Shown here: positions 51,259-58,959 of the stretch, in pieces
Layout of the letters: each line of letters begins with the position of its first letter
Position numbering within the stretch: the stretch's first letter is position 1
DNA from: Clostridia bacterium
GTDB lineage: Bacteria; Bacillota; Clostridia; Christensenellales; UBA1242
Direction: 5' to 3'
DNA length: 64,000 bases
NCBI GenBank assembly: GCA_900767715.1
Contig: CAAGAD010000005.1
Location: forward strand, 62,001 to 126,000
Program-made: the position numbers and the translations under genes
Notes under the pieces: generated by a model
What the model saw: the letters and a program-made list of their open reading frames with translations, nothing else
The model's database searches: none
Told to the model about the DNA's origin: nothing

Positions 51259-52194
51259 ATGGTTAGCGAACAAAACAAACTTTTCAACTTAAATCACATC
51301 ATAAATTGCAGTAAATCAGACATTACAAAATTGGTAAAGTCTAGCGAAAATTATCTTAAAAAACAACTAATCGAGGTTACCCGTGAAATCTGCTCGAAAA
51401 ACGTCGACATCAAGGTTGTGTGCATTGCCGGTCCATCTTGCGCAGGCAAAACGACCTTTATGAGAATGCTTTGCGAAAAAATGGTGACATTCGGTGCTGA
51501 GCCAATAATGGTTTCGACGGACAATTTCTACATCGACCGCGACAAAACACCTTTCTTGGAGGACGGCGTAACGCGTGATTTTGAGTCACTCCGCGCGCTC
51601 AATTTGCGACAAATGAACGAGTGCTTCCACGTTTTGCGCACACAACGTAAGTGCAAGTTCCCAATTTACGATTTCGTCACAGGCAAAAACATTCCAGACC
51701 AAATCCCAATGACGCTTACCAAAAACACCGTTATCGTAATGGAAGGCATTCACGCGCTCAACCCAGAGGTTATCAGCGCGCTCGACTTCAAGAATGTGTA
51801 CAAAATTTTCATCTCACCTAATTCGAGTTTCGTACTAAACAAAAAGACGGTCATCACGGGCGAGCAATTGCGTTTTATGCGTCGTATAACTCGTGATAGA
51901 GTAGCGCGCGGTTATTCGCCAGAAAAGACTTATCTAACTTGGCCGAACGTGCTTGCCGCCGAGCAGATTTACATCAACAAATATAAATACACAGCCAATG
52001 CAATTATCGACACCACGCACGCATACGAACTCGTTTTGTACAAATACTATCTTTACAAAACGCTCGCCGAGATGAATTATAGTGCGGAAGCATTGTATTT
52101 GCATTATATTTTGAAAGACATCAAAGGCTATAGCAAGAAAATCGTGCCAGACTTTTCTTTGATGTGGGAATTTATGGTAAACAAGGAGGACTAA
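51259..52194 (+). CDS. Uridine-kinase-like P-loop protein
   Basis: A 311-aa protein of the phosphoribulokinase/uridine-kinase family. Walker A is GPSCAGKTTFMRML (about residues 58-71), the substrate-binding region is STDNFYIDRDKTP (about residue 94), and VIVMEGIHALNP is the Walker-B-like strand. An N-terminal helical extension of ~45 residues precedes the kinase fold. This matches the Udk-like proteins with an extended N-terminus found in Clostridia; the true substrate is uncertain. The start follows AAGGAG. It overlaps polA by one base (TAATG). Confidence 0.85.
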   Translation: MVSEQNKLFNLNHIINCSKSDITKLVKSSENYLKKQLIEVTREICSKNVDIKVVCIAGPSCAGKTTFMRMLCEKMVTFGAEPIMVSTDNFYIDRDKTPFLEDGVTRDFESLRALNLRQMNECFHVLRTQRKCKFPIYDFVTGKNIPDQIPMTLTKNTVIVMEGIHALNPEVISALDFKNVYKIFISPNSSFVLNKKTVITGEQLRFMRRITRDRVARGYSPEKTYLTWPNVLAAEQIYINKYKYTANAIIDTTHAYELVLYKYYLYKTLAEMNYSAEALYLHYILKDIKGYSKKIVPDFSLMWEFMVNKED

Positions 52195-54725
52195 TGCGTA
52201 ACATACTCTTGATTGACGGCAATAACCTAATGTTTAGAGCGTATTACGCACTGCCACCACTTCGCTCGCTCTCGGGCAAACTATGCAACGCCGTATATGG
52301 CTTTTGCAATATGCTCATCAGCGCAATCGAACAGCACAAGCCGGACTACATTTTGGTCGCGTTCGACAAGGGCAAAAAGACCTTCCGTCACAAACTTTTC
52401 GCAGACTACAAAGCACAGCGCCACCCAACGCCCGAAGACCTAATTGCGCAATTTCCGATTGTGAAAGAAATGCTCGACACGATGGGTGTCAAATATTATG
52501 ATGACGACCGCTATGAAGCGGACGATATTTTGGGCTGTCTGTCTAGCCAAAATTCGCAAGACAATGTAATTATTATGTCGGGCGATAGGGACCTTTTGCA
52601 ACTCGTGGACAAGTCTGTTTCCTTGCAAATGAATAAAAAGGGCGACAGCGAATTTAATCTAATCACGCCGGACAATATTGTTGAGAGTTTTGGCGTTCGC
52701 GCTGACCAAGTGGTTGACCTAAAAGCGCTTATGGGCGACACCAGTGATAACATTCCGGGCGTGGCAGGCGTTGGCGAAAAAACAGCATTAAACCTAATCC
52801 ACGACTATGATAACCTTGACAATGTTTACGCACACATCGATGAAATAAAGGGCAAATTGCACGAAAAACTACTTAACGGCGTTGAGTCAGCAAAGTTGTC
52901 GAAAACACTTGCGACCATTGACCGAAATTGCGATTTGCCATTCAACATTACCGACTGCACTTACACCTATCCGTTCGGCAGTGAAGTGAGAGCATTTTTC
53001 ACTGAATACAATTTCAATTCATTGCTTTCCAGAAGCAAGTTGTTCGCGTTCAGTGCGTCAACGCCTGTGGAAGAAAACGATGGCGATGTAGAAGTCGAGA
53101 ATGTCGAAACCAAAGAAGATTTGAGTGCGATGTTCGACCAAATCTACAACACCAAACAAGTGGTAATCTGCTATTTGGACAAGGTGTGGCATTTCTCATT
53201 TTCAAGATATTATGAATACACAATTAATCCGCTAATTAGCGATAGCAATGACTTTGTTCTGGGACTCAAAAAATTGCTCGAAAACAGCGATGTTGAGAAG
53301 ATTTTGTTTGACGCAAAAGAGTTTATGCATATGCTCTCGGGTCAGGAAATAAACAACTTTTTCGACCTAAGCATTGCCATATATTTGATTGAGCAATCTG
53401 ACCGCATTTTGAATGTGATTGACGGGCTGAAACTTATCAATATGAAAGCGAAATTCGTCGCAACAGATATGTTCATATCGCGAACTAAACTCATTGAAGA
53501 ATTGCAAAACCGTGACCAAAAAGATTTATACTACAACATTGAATTGCCACTCGTAAAAGTGCTTTACGAAATGGAAGAACAAGGCTTTAAAGTAGATAAG
53601 TATGCAATGGCAGAACTCAACGATAAATACACTGCCGAACTAAAAGAAATCGAGCAGAAGATTTACTCGCTTGTGGGCAACGAATTCAACATCAATTCGC
53701 CACAACAAGTCAGCGACCTTTTGTTCAACCAGTTGCAATTGAAATATCGAGGCAAAAAGAGTACAAGCGCGGACGTGTTGGAAGCAATCAGCGACCAGCA
53801 CCCAGTCGTCAAGGAGATTTTGCGCTACCGCAAAGTCAATAAACTGCTCAGCACCTACATTTCTGGCTTCTTGCCTTACCTTGACAGCCACGACAAAGTG
53901 CACACCACCTTTATGCAGTCCATCACCAGCACGGGCAGACTTGCCAGCCGTTCACCGAATTTGCAGAACATTCCTGTGCGCGACGACGAGGGTAAGACGT
54001 TAAGAAAGTTATTTGTCAGCAGTTTCCCAGACGGCAAAATTGTCAGCGCCGACTATAACCAAATTGAATTGCGTTTAATGGCTCATTTCAGCCAAGACAA
54101 ATTAATGCTTGCCGACTTTAACGCCGGTCACGACATTCACTCCGCCACTGCCAGCAAGGTATTCGGCGTGCCGATTGACCAAATCACGCCTAAACAACGT
54201 CGCATTGCCAAGACTGTCAACTTCGGCATAATATACGGCATAAGTGAATATGGTTTGGCAAAGACCTTGGACATCAAACCGAGCGAAGCCAAAGAGTTTA
54301 TCGCCAAATATTTTGAAACCTTTCCAGCGGTCAAAGAATGTATGAACAATAGCGTAATTTCTGCCAAGGAAAAGGGTTATTCACTCACGCTCTTTAATCG
54401 CCGTCGCTACATTCCAGAACTCAGTTCGTCTAGTCCGCTTGTTCGCAAGTTCGGCGAGCGCGTGGCGATTAATGCACCATTGCAGGGTACTGCCAGCGAC
54501 ATAATAAAAATTGCAATGCTCAAAGTGAGCAATGCAATCAAGGAGAGCAAAATTAACAGCCGACTGATATTGCAAATCCACGACGAACTTATCGTTGATT
54601 GCTATCCGGGAGAAGAAGAAATTGTAAAACAAATTTTGCAAGAAAATATGAACGACGTTGTAAAAATCAGCGTCCCACTTAAAGTGGAAGTTTCAATGGG
54701 TAAAAGTTGGTTTGATTGTAAATAG
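52194..54725 (+). CDS. polA: DNA polymerase I
   Basis: An 843-aa repair and Okazaki-fragment polymerase. The 5'-3' exonuclease domain occupies residues 1 to ~290 (LLIDGNNLMFRAYYAL, then GDTSDNIPGVAGVGEKTA). The polymerase domain has motif A SADYNQIELRLMAHFS, motif B RRIAKTVNFGIIYG and motif C LQIHDELIVD. The middle region (about 300-450) lacks the DxE of an active proofreading domain (it reads VVICYLDKVWH there), so 3'-5' exonuclease activity is probably absent, as in Bacillus-type Pol I. It begins within the stop of the kinase gene, after GGAGGA, so translation is coupled. Confidence 0.95.
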   Translation: MRNILLIDGNNLMFRAYYALPPLRSLSGKLCNAVYGFCNMLISAIEQHKPDYILVAFDKGKKTFRHKLFADYKAQRHPTPEDLIAQFPIVKEMLDTMGVKYYDDDRYEADDILGCLSSQNSQDNVIIMSGDRDLLQLVDKSVSLQMNKKGDSEFNLITPDNIVESFGVRADQVVDLKALMGDTSDNIPGVAGVGEKTALNLIHDYDNLDNVYAHIDEIKGKLHEKLLNGVESAKLSKTLATIDRNCDLPFNITDCTYTYPFGSEVRAFFTEYNFNSLLSRSKLFAFSASTPVEENDGDVEVENVETKEDLSAMFDQIYNTKQVVICYLDKVWHFSFSRYYEYTINPLISDSNDFVLGLKKLLENSDVEKILFDAKEFMHMLSGQEINNFFDLSIAIYLIEQSDRILNVIDGLKLINMKAKFVATDMFISRTKLIEELQNRDQKDLYYNIELPLVKVLYEMEEQGFKVDKYAMAELNDKYTAELKEIEQKIYSLVGNEFNINSPQQVSDLLFNQLQLKYRGKKSTSADVLEAISDQHPVVKEILRYRKVNKLLSTYISGFLPYLDSHDKVHTTFMQSITSTGRLASRSPNLQNIPVRDDEGKTLRKLFVSSFPDGKIVSADYNQIELRLMAHFSQDKLMLADFNAGHDIHSATASKVFGVPIDQITPKQRRIAKTVNFGIIYGISEYGLAKTLDIKPSEAKEFIAKYFETFPAVKECMNNSVISAKEKGYSLTLFNRRRYIPELSSSSPLVRKFGERVAINAPLQGTASDIIKIAMLKVSNAIKESKINSRLILQIHDELIVDCYPGEEEIVKQILQENMNDVVKISVPLKVEVSMGKSWFDCK

Positions 54726-54727
54726 AG

Positions 54728-54752
54728 AAAAGAGCGTTTTGCTCTTTTTTTT
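54728..54752 (+). terminator. Terminator of polA
   Basis: AAAAGAGC (54728-54735) pairs with GCTCTTTT (54741-54748), T run. It could also end the converging small minus-strand gene. Confidence 0.85.
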
Positions 54753-54951
54753 AGATGAATGAACGATTTACGCCAGGGCAGTTGGACGTGCAGTTGCCAT
54801 GATTTGAAGATGACGAACTGCCAGAGCGATACGCACCCAGTGCCAAAAGCAACAACAGTAAAAAGTTGGTGTTGGTTGCCAGTTCGGTGTTGGTGGCTTG
54901 CGCGATGACTCCAATCAGCAACACAATCAAAATATCTTGCGAAAATGTCAT
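54751..54951 (-). CDS. Small membrane peptide with Ser/Cys-rich tail
   Basis: A 66-aa product starting MTFSQDILIVLLIGVIAQAT at 54951; GGAGGGAG precedes this ATG on the minus strand, a very strong ribosome site. Two hydrophobic segments (about residues 6-20 and 30-42, with LLLLLLALGAY) are followed by RSGSSSSSNHGNCTSNC. Small proteins of this build are common in Clostridia and mostly uncharacterised. The real gene status rests on the ribosome site and the convergent terminator. Confidence 0.55.
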   Translation of the reverse strand: MTFSQDILIVLLIGVIAQATNTELATNTNFLLLLLLALGAYRSGSSSSSNHGNCTSNCPGVNRSFI

Positions 54952-55019
54952 TTCTCCCTCCATTAAACAAAATAATTGGTTTTTCTTATATATTCCACAA
55001 AATATACTTTTGTGATAGT

Positions 55020-55048
55020 TTGGAAGAATCTCAAAAAGGTTTTATACT
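55020..55048 (+). promoter_or_regulatory. Promoter of the ArsR-family gene, apparently leaderless
   Basis: TTGGAA (55020-55025), 17 nt, TATACT (55043-55048), 6 nt, ATG 55055. No ribosome site. Confidence 0.6.
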
Positions 55049-55054
55049 ATAACT

Positions 55055-55408
55055 ATGTTAAGTTTACAAGAATACACGAAAGACCAAGCCGAGAGAGCCA
55101 TTATAGAAGAGAATATGCCTAATGTTGAGAATGTGAAAAAGTTGTCCAACTATTTTTCCATTTTTGCCGATTGTACTCGACTGCGTATTCTCATATTGCT
55201 GTCAATCAGGCAAATGCAAGTGGGCGACATTGCCGACTATTTGGGTATAAACCAGACGACGACTAGCCACCAACTTAAAATATTGAAATTCAACAATGTA
55301 GTCGATTACGTTCGCGAGGGCAAGAACATTACATATTTTCTAAAAGATGGCTTTTTTGTGAAAATGATGAACTATGTGGTGGACGAAGTGGCGTCCATAA
55401 CCATATAA
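55055..55408 (+). CDS. ArsR-family winged-helix regulator
   Basis: A 117-aa regulator. The HTH core is FADCTRLRILILLSIRQMQ followed by GDIADYLGINQTTTSHQLKI (about residues 32-70), and the wing is NVVDYVREGKNITYFL. The ELCVCD metal site of ArsR/SmtB is missing; position alpha-3 reads MQVGDIAD. So it may sense something other than arsenic or cadmium, or use other residues. It starts 6 nt after a -10 box with no ribosome site. The next gene downstream is pgk, probably under separate control. Confidence 0.87.
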   Translation: MLSLQEYTKDQAERAIIEENMPNVENVKKLSNYFSIFADCTRLRILILLSIRQMQVGDIADYLGINQTTTSHQLKILKFNNVVDYVREGKNITYFLKDGFFVKMMNYVVDEVASITI

Positions 55409-55521
55409 TTGTTTATGTCAATCATATTTTTAATAAATTTTAAATTTAAGGTCAATTTATTTGGCTTTTCTTTTATTTTATTGTAAAATAGAGTAAGCCT
55501 AATTATGCGTGGAGGAATTTG

Positions 55522-56703
55522 ATGAATGCAAAAACGTTAAAGGACATTGACGTTGAGAATAAAAAAGTCCTTTTGAGAGTAGATTTTAATGTACCATTCC
55601 AAGATGGCAAGATTGTTGACGACAGTCGCATTGTTGCTGCACTTGACACTATAAAATATTTAATTGACCACAATGCGATTGTTATTATTTGTTCGCACTT
55701 GGGTCGTCCAGACGGCAAAAAAGACAAGAAATATAGTCTTGAACCAGTTGCCAACTATCTTGCAAAATTGTTGCAAAAAGACGTGTTGTTCGTCGAAGAT
55801 ATTTTCGGCAAAAACACTAAACCATTGATTGAGAACCTTGAACCAAAGGACGTTGTACTTTTGGAGAACGTGCGCTTCTATAAACAAGAAGAAGAATGCG
55901 AAAAAGAGTTCAGCAAGAAACTTGCTAGCCTTGCCGACATCTATGTCAACGACGCATTCGGCACAATGCACCGCAAACACGCCAGCACTTACGGCGTGGC
56001 AGAATTTTTGCCTAGTGCAGTTGGTCTTTTGGTGGAGAAGGAGTTGTCCGCTTTTGACAAACTCAACAATCCAGAGCGTCCACTTGTTGCCATTTTGGGC
56101 GGGGCAAAAGTCAAAGACAAATTGCCTATTGTAGAGAACCTATTGAACATTGCTGACACCATTTTGATTGGTGGCGGAATGAGTTATACTTTTGTGAAAG
56201 CCATCGGTGGAGAAGTTGGCGATTCACTAGTTGACGAAACCAAAGTTGAACTCGCAGGTCAAATTTTGGAGAAAGCCAAAGAAAAGGGTGTAAAGATTGT
56301 ATTGCCTATCGACAATGTTTGTGCCAACGCATTTAGAATTGATGCCGATAAAAAGAGTTTCAATAGCGCGTTCATTCCAATGGGTTATCAAGGTATGGAC
56401 ATTGGCAAAAAGACTATCAAACTTTTCAAGAAATATATTCGTTCAGCCAAGACAATAGTATGGAATGGACCGATGGGCGTATATGAATTCCCACGTTTCG
56501 CCAAGGGCACTATCAAGATCGCCAAAGCCGTTGCCAAGAGCCGTGCATATAGCATAATCGGTGGCGGGGACAGTGCGGCCAGCATTAAGTCATTGAAACT
56601 AAACAAAAAAGTAGGACACATTTCAACCGGTGGCGGTGTTTCACTTCGTCTTTTGGAAGGGAAGACCTTGCCAGCCGTGGACATTATTTCTAGTCAAAAC
56701 TAA
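55522..56703 (+). CDS. pgk: Phosphoglycerate kinase
   Basis: A 393-aa glycolytic enzyme that makes ATP from 1,3-bisphosphoglycerate. Motifs are LLRVDFNVPFQDGKI (about residues 17-31), CSHLGRPDGKKD (about 57-68), the nucleotide-binding GGAKVKDKLPIVENL (about 195) and GGGDSAAS near the end. GGAGG precedes ATG 55522 (a TTG lies just upstream). Length is normal. gpmI follows 25 nt later, giving a two-step glycolytic unit; gap, tpiA and eno are not in the window. Confidence 0.96.
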   Translation: MNAKTLKDIDVENKKVLLRVDFNVPFQDGKIVDDSRIVAALDTIKYLIDHNAIVIICSHLGRPDGKKDKKYSLEPVANYLAKLLQKDVLFVEDIFGKNTKPLIENLEPKDVVLLENVRFYKQEEECEKEFSKKLASLADIYVNDAFGTMHRKHASTYGVAEFLPSAVGLLVEKELSAFDKLNNPERPLVAILGGAKVKDKLPIVENLLNIADTILIGGGMSYTFVKAIGGEVGDSLVDETKVELAGQILEKAKEKGVKIVLPIDNVCANAFRIDADKKSFNSAFIPMGYQGMDIGKKTIKLFKKYIRSAKTIVWNGPMGVYEFPRFAKGTIKIAKAVAKSRAYSIIGGGDSAASIKSLKLNKKVGHISTGGGVSLRLLEGKTLPAVDIISSQN

Positions 56704-56728
56704 TGTTAGAAAAACGAAGGAGTTAAAT

Positions 56729-58243
56729 ATGACAAGTCGCAAAGGTGTTTTAGTTATTTTGGACGGCTATGGAGAAGCCGAGAAAACTGTGCGCAATCCA
56801 AGTTATGTGGCATACACGCCATTTTTGGACTATTTGAAGAGATATTGCCCAACCACATATATTCAAGCCAGTGGAGAAGCCGTTGGCGTCAAGCCGGGTC
56901 AAATGGGTAATAGCGAAATCGGTCACCTAAACATCGGTGGCGGACGCGTTGTTGAACAAATGGGTGTGCGCATTACACGTGAACTAAATAACAACTATTT
57001 GGCTAAAAACAAAAAGTTTAATGCGCTCATCAAGGACACAATTGACGGCAAAGGTGCTGTGCACATTGTGGGTCTTTTGTCCGACATCGGCACGCACGCC
57101 GAGATTGCACATATGTACAAACTTATTGACCATGCAGTCAAGATGAATGTGCCACGCGTATATTTGCACCTTATTACTGACGGACGCGATGAAGAAACGG
57201 ACGGCGGTTTGCAACACCTTATCGACCTTGAACAATACATCGCACCATACAAGAATGTGAAAATTGCCAGCATAGGCGGTAGATATTTCGGTATGGACAG
57301 AGATAAATATCTCGACCGCACCAAACTTGCGTTCAACTCAATGTTTATGCCTAACCAAGAAGTTAGCAAGGCAAGTGCAGAAGAGTATTTAAAGGCGAAT
57401 TATAAAGAAGGCGTTTCGGACGAATTTATCATTCCTGTACGCTTGCTTAACGACAGACAATTCAAGTCTTGCGCCAACGATATGGTAGTTTTCTACAACT
57501 TCCGTGCTGACCGTATGCGCCAGATTTGTCAAATGTGCATTGACACAATGCCAGAGAGCGTAAAATTGGTGTCAATGACACAATACAGTGAAGCCGAGCA
57601 GTTCAATCGCTTCTTTGTGCTTTTCCCAGAACAACTAATCCACAACGGATTGACCGAATATTTGACAAGCAATGGTCACAAAGTGCTCAAAGTGGCAGAA
57701 ACGACTAAATATGCTCACGTCACATATTTTTTCAATGGCGAAATCGAGAAGCCTTTTGACGGCGAAGATAGAGTGCTCATTCAAGGCAAGAATTTCAAAA
57801 CAACCAACATTCCACCTTCAATGCGCACCAAGGAAATCACTAACGCAGTGATTAAGGGAATTAAGAGTAACGAATATGATTTGATTGTGGTGAACTATGC
57901 CAGCCCTGACATCATCGGTCACACAGCAGATTTGAAACGCTGTATCAAGGCACTCGAAATCCTTGACGTGAACTTGCAAAAGTTGGTGGCTAAGGCAGCC
58001 GGCGCGGGCTATTTCGTAGCAGTGACTGCTGACCACGGCAACATTGAATATGTGCGTGATGAACACAATAAGCCATTCCCAGCGCACACAACCAACCCAG
58101 TAATGTTCACAATCGTTGACCAGACCATTCCTGACATCAAAATGGCACCAGACGGCAAACTAGCCGATGTTGCGCCAACAATTTTGAAATTGATGGGTGA
58201 GAAACCAAACCCAGATTTCACGGGTACGCCTTTGTACAAATAA
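56729..58243 (+). CDS. gpmI: 2,3-bisphosphoglycerate-independent phosphoglycerate mutase
   Basis: A 504-aa Mn-dependent mutase converting 3- to 2-phosphoglycerate. The metal and nucleophile region is VILDGYGE (about residue 10) and GQMGNSEIGHLNIGGG with the phosphorylated Ser (about residue 60). DGRDEETDGG, YNFRADRMRQ and TADHGNIEY (about residue 430) supply the other metal ligands. AAGGAG precedes ATG 56729. It is in an operon with pgk. Confidence 0.96.
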   Translation: MTSRKGVLVILDGYGEAEKTVRNPSYVAYTPFLDYLKRYCPTTYIQASGEAVGVKPGQMGNSEIGHLNIGGGRVVEQMGVRITRELNNNYLAKNKKFNALIKDTIDGKGAVHIVGLLSDIGTHAEIAHMYKLIDHAVKMNVPRVYLHLITDGRDEETDGGLQHLIDLEQYIAPYKNVKIASIGGRYFGMDRDKYLDRTKLAFNSMFMPNQEVSKASAEEYLKANYKEGVSDEFIIPVRLLNDRQFKSCANDMVVFYNFRADRMRQICQMCIDTMPESVKLVSMTQYSEAEQFNRFFVLFPEQLIHNGLTEYLTSNGHKVLKVAETTKYAHVTYFFNGEIEKPFDGEDRVLIQGKNFKTTNIPPSMRTKEITNAVIKGIKSNEYDLIVVNYASPDIIGHTADLKRCIKALEILDVNLQKLVAKAAGAGYFVAVTADHGNIEYVRDEHNKPFPAHTTNPVMFTIVDQTIPDIKMAPDGKLADVAPTILKLMGEKPNPDFTGTPLYK

Positions 58244-58251
58244 ATTAAATC

Positions 58252-58279
58252 TTGACAACTCACAAATTGGTGATATAAT
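58252..58279 (+). promoter_or_regulatory. Consensus promoter, apparently leaderless
   Basis: TTGACA (58252-58257), 16 nt, TATAAT (58274-58279), 6 nt, ATG 58286. Confidence 0.75.
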
Positions 58280-58285
58280 TCGGGT

Positions 58286-58507
58286 ATGATTAATACTTTG
58301 TTTAATTATATCACCGATTTTATTCGTGGGCTCACTACCTTCCAGTATGTGTTCGTTATTTGTGTGATATTCATTGTATGTTTGACCTTTATCAAGAACT
58401 TTTTAAAGGCGAATAAGGGTGACACTGACAAAGTAAACAAATTGCCTTGCATACTTGGTGTCGCAATTTGTCTAATAGTTTTGGCAGGTATTTCGTCAAT
58501 TAGATAG
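58286..58507 (+). CDS. Small membrane protein upstream of secG
   Basis: A 73-aa protein with two hydrophobic segments (about residues 18-38 and 55-70) around the polar stretch KANKGDTDKVNK. A consensus promoter ends 6 nt before its ATG, and no ribosome site is present, so it should be translated from a leaderless mRNA. No family recognised. It lies 88 nt before secG. Confidence 0.72.
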   Translation: MINTLFNYITDFIRGLTTFQYVFVICVIFIVCLTFIKNFLKANKGDTDKVNKLPCILGVAICLIVLAGISSIR

Positions 58508-58595
58508 TGAATTGCTTGATTAATTTGTGAGTTTGTGTTAAAATCTCATAGTAAGATAAATAGTTAGATGAATTTCATCATTATAGGAGTTATAT

Positions 58596-58901
58596 ATGCT
58601 AAATCTTTTACTAGACCAACCAATCAGCGATTTTAGTGCGTGGTTTTTCCCAACAGCACGTATCATTCTAGTTGTGCTTATGAGTTTGTGTGCCATTGCG
58701 GTCATCATTCTCACATTTATGCAACTAGACAACAACAGCGACGTGGGTAATGTCATCACTGGCAATCGCGAGAGTTACTATTCTCAAAATAAGGGCAACA
58801 ACAAGCAAGGACGTTTGACAAAATGGATTATCGTTTGCGGTATTGTCATTGCCGTTAGCATCATTTTGTTCTTCTTGACTTATTTGGGCAATACAATTTA
58901 G
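58596..58901 (+). CDS. secG: Preprotein translocase subunit SecG
   Basis: A 101-aa protein with two hydrophobic segments (about residues 20-42 and 77-98). A conserved loop NVITGNRESYYSQNKGN between them corresponds to the SecG stretch G-x-(S/N)-x-(E/S)-x-(F/Y). It assists SecYE in protein export. Position immediately before rnr, smpB and ssrA is the classical secG context in Firmicutes and supports the call. It is longer than many SecG (70-80 aa) at the N-terminus. The ribosome site is TAGGAG. Confidence 0.82.
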   Translation: MLNLLLDQPISDFSAWFFPTARIILVVLMSLCAIAVIILTFMQLDNNSDVGNVITGNRESYYSQNKGNNKQGRLTKWIIVCGIVIAVSIILFFLTYLGNTI

Positions 58902-58923
58902 ACACATTAAGTGTCTTTTTTTA
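58900..58923 (+). terminator. Terminator of secG
   Basis: GACAC (58901-58905), loop ATTAA, GTGTC (58911-58915), T run. The stem begins on the last base of the secG stop codon, and the rnr promoter follows directly. Confidence 0.75.
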
Positions 58924-58924
58924 T

Positions 58925-58953
58925 TTGCCAAAATTTGCGCACTAGTGTAAAAT
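58925..58953 (+). promoter_or_regulatory. Promoter of rnr, apparently leaderless
   Basis: TTGCCA (58925-58930), 17 nt ending in TG, TAAAAT (58948-58953), 6 nt, ATG 58960. No ribosome site. Confidence 0.6.
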
Positions 58954-58959
58954 AATTAT

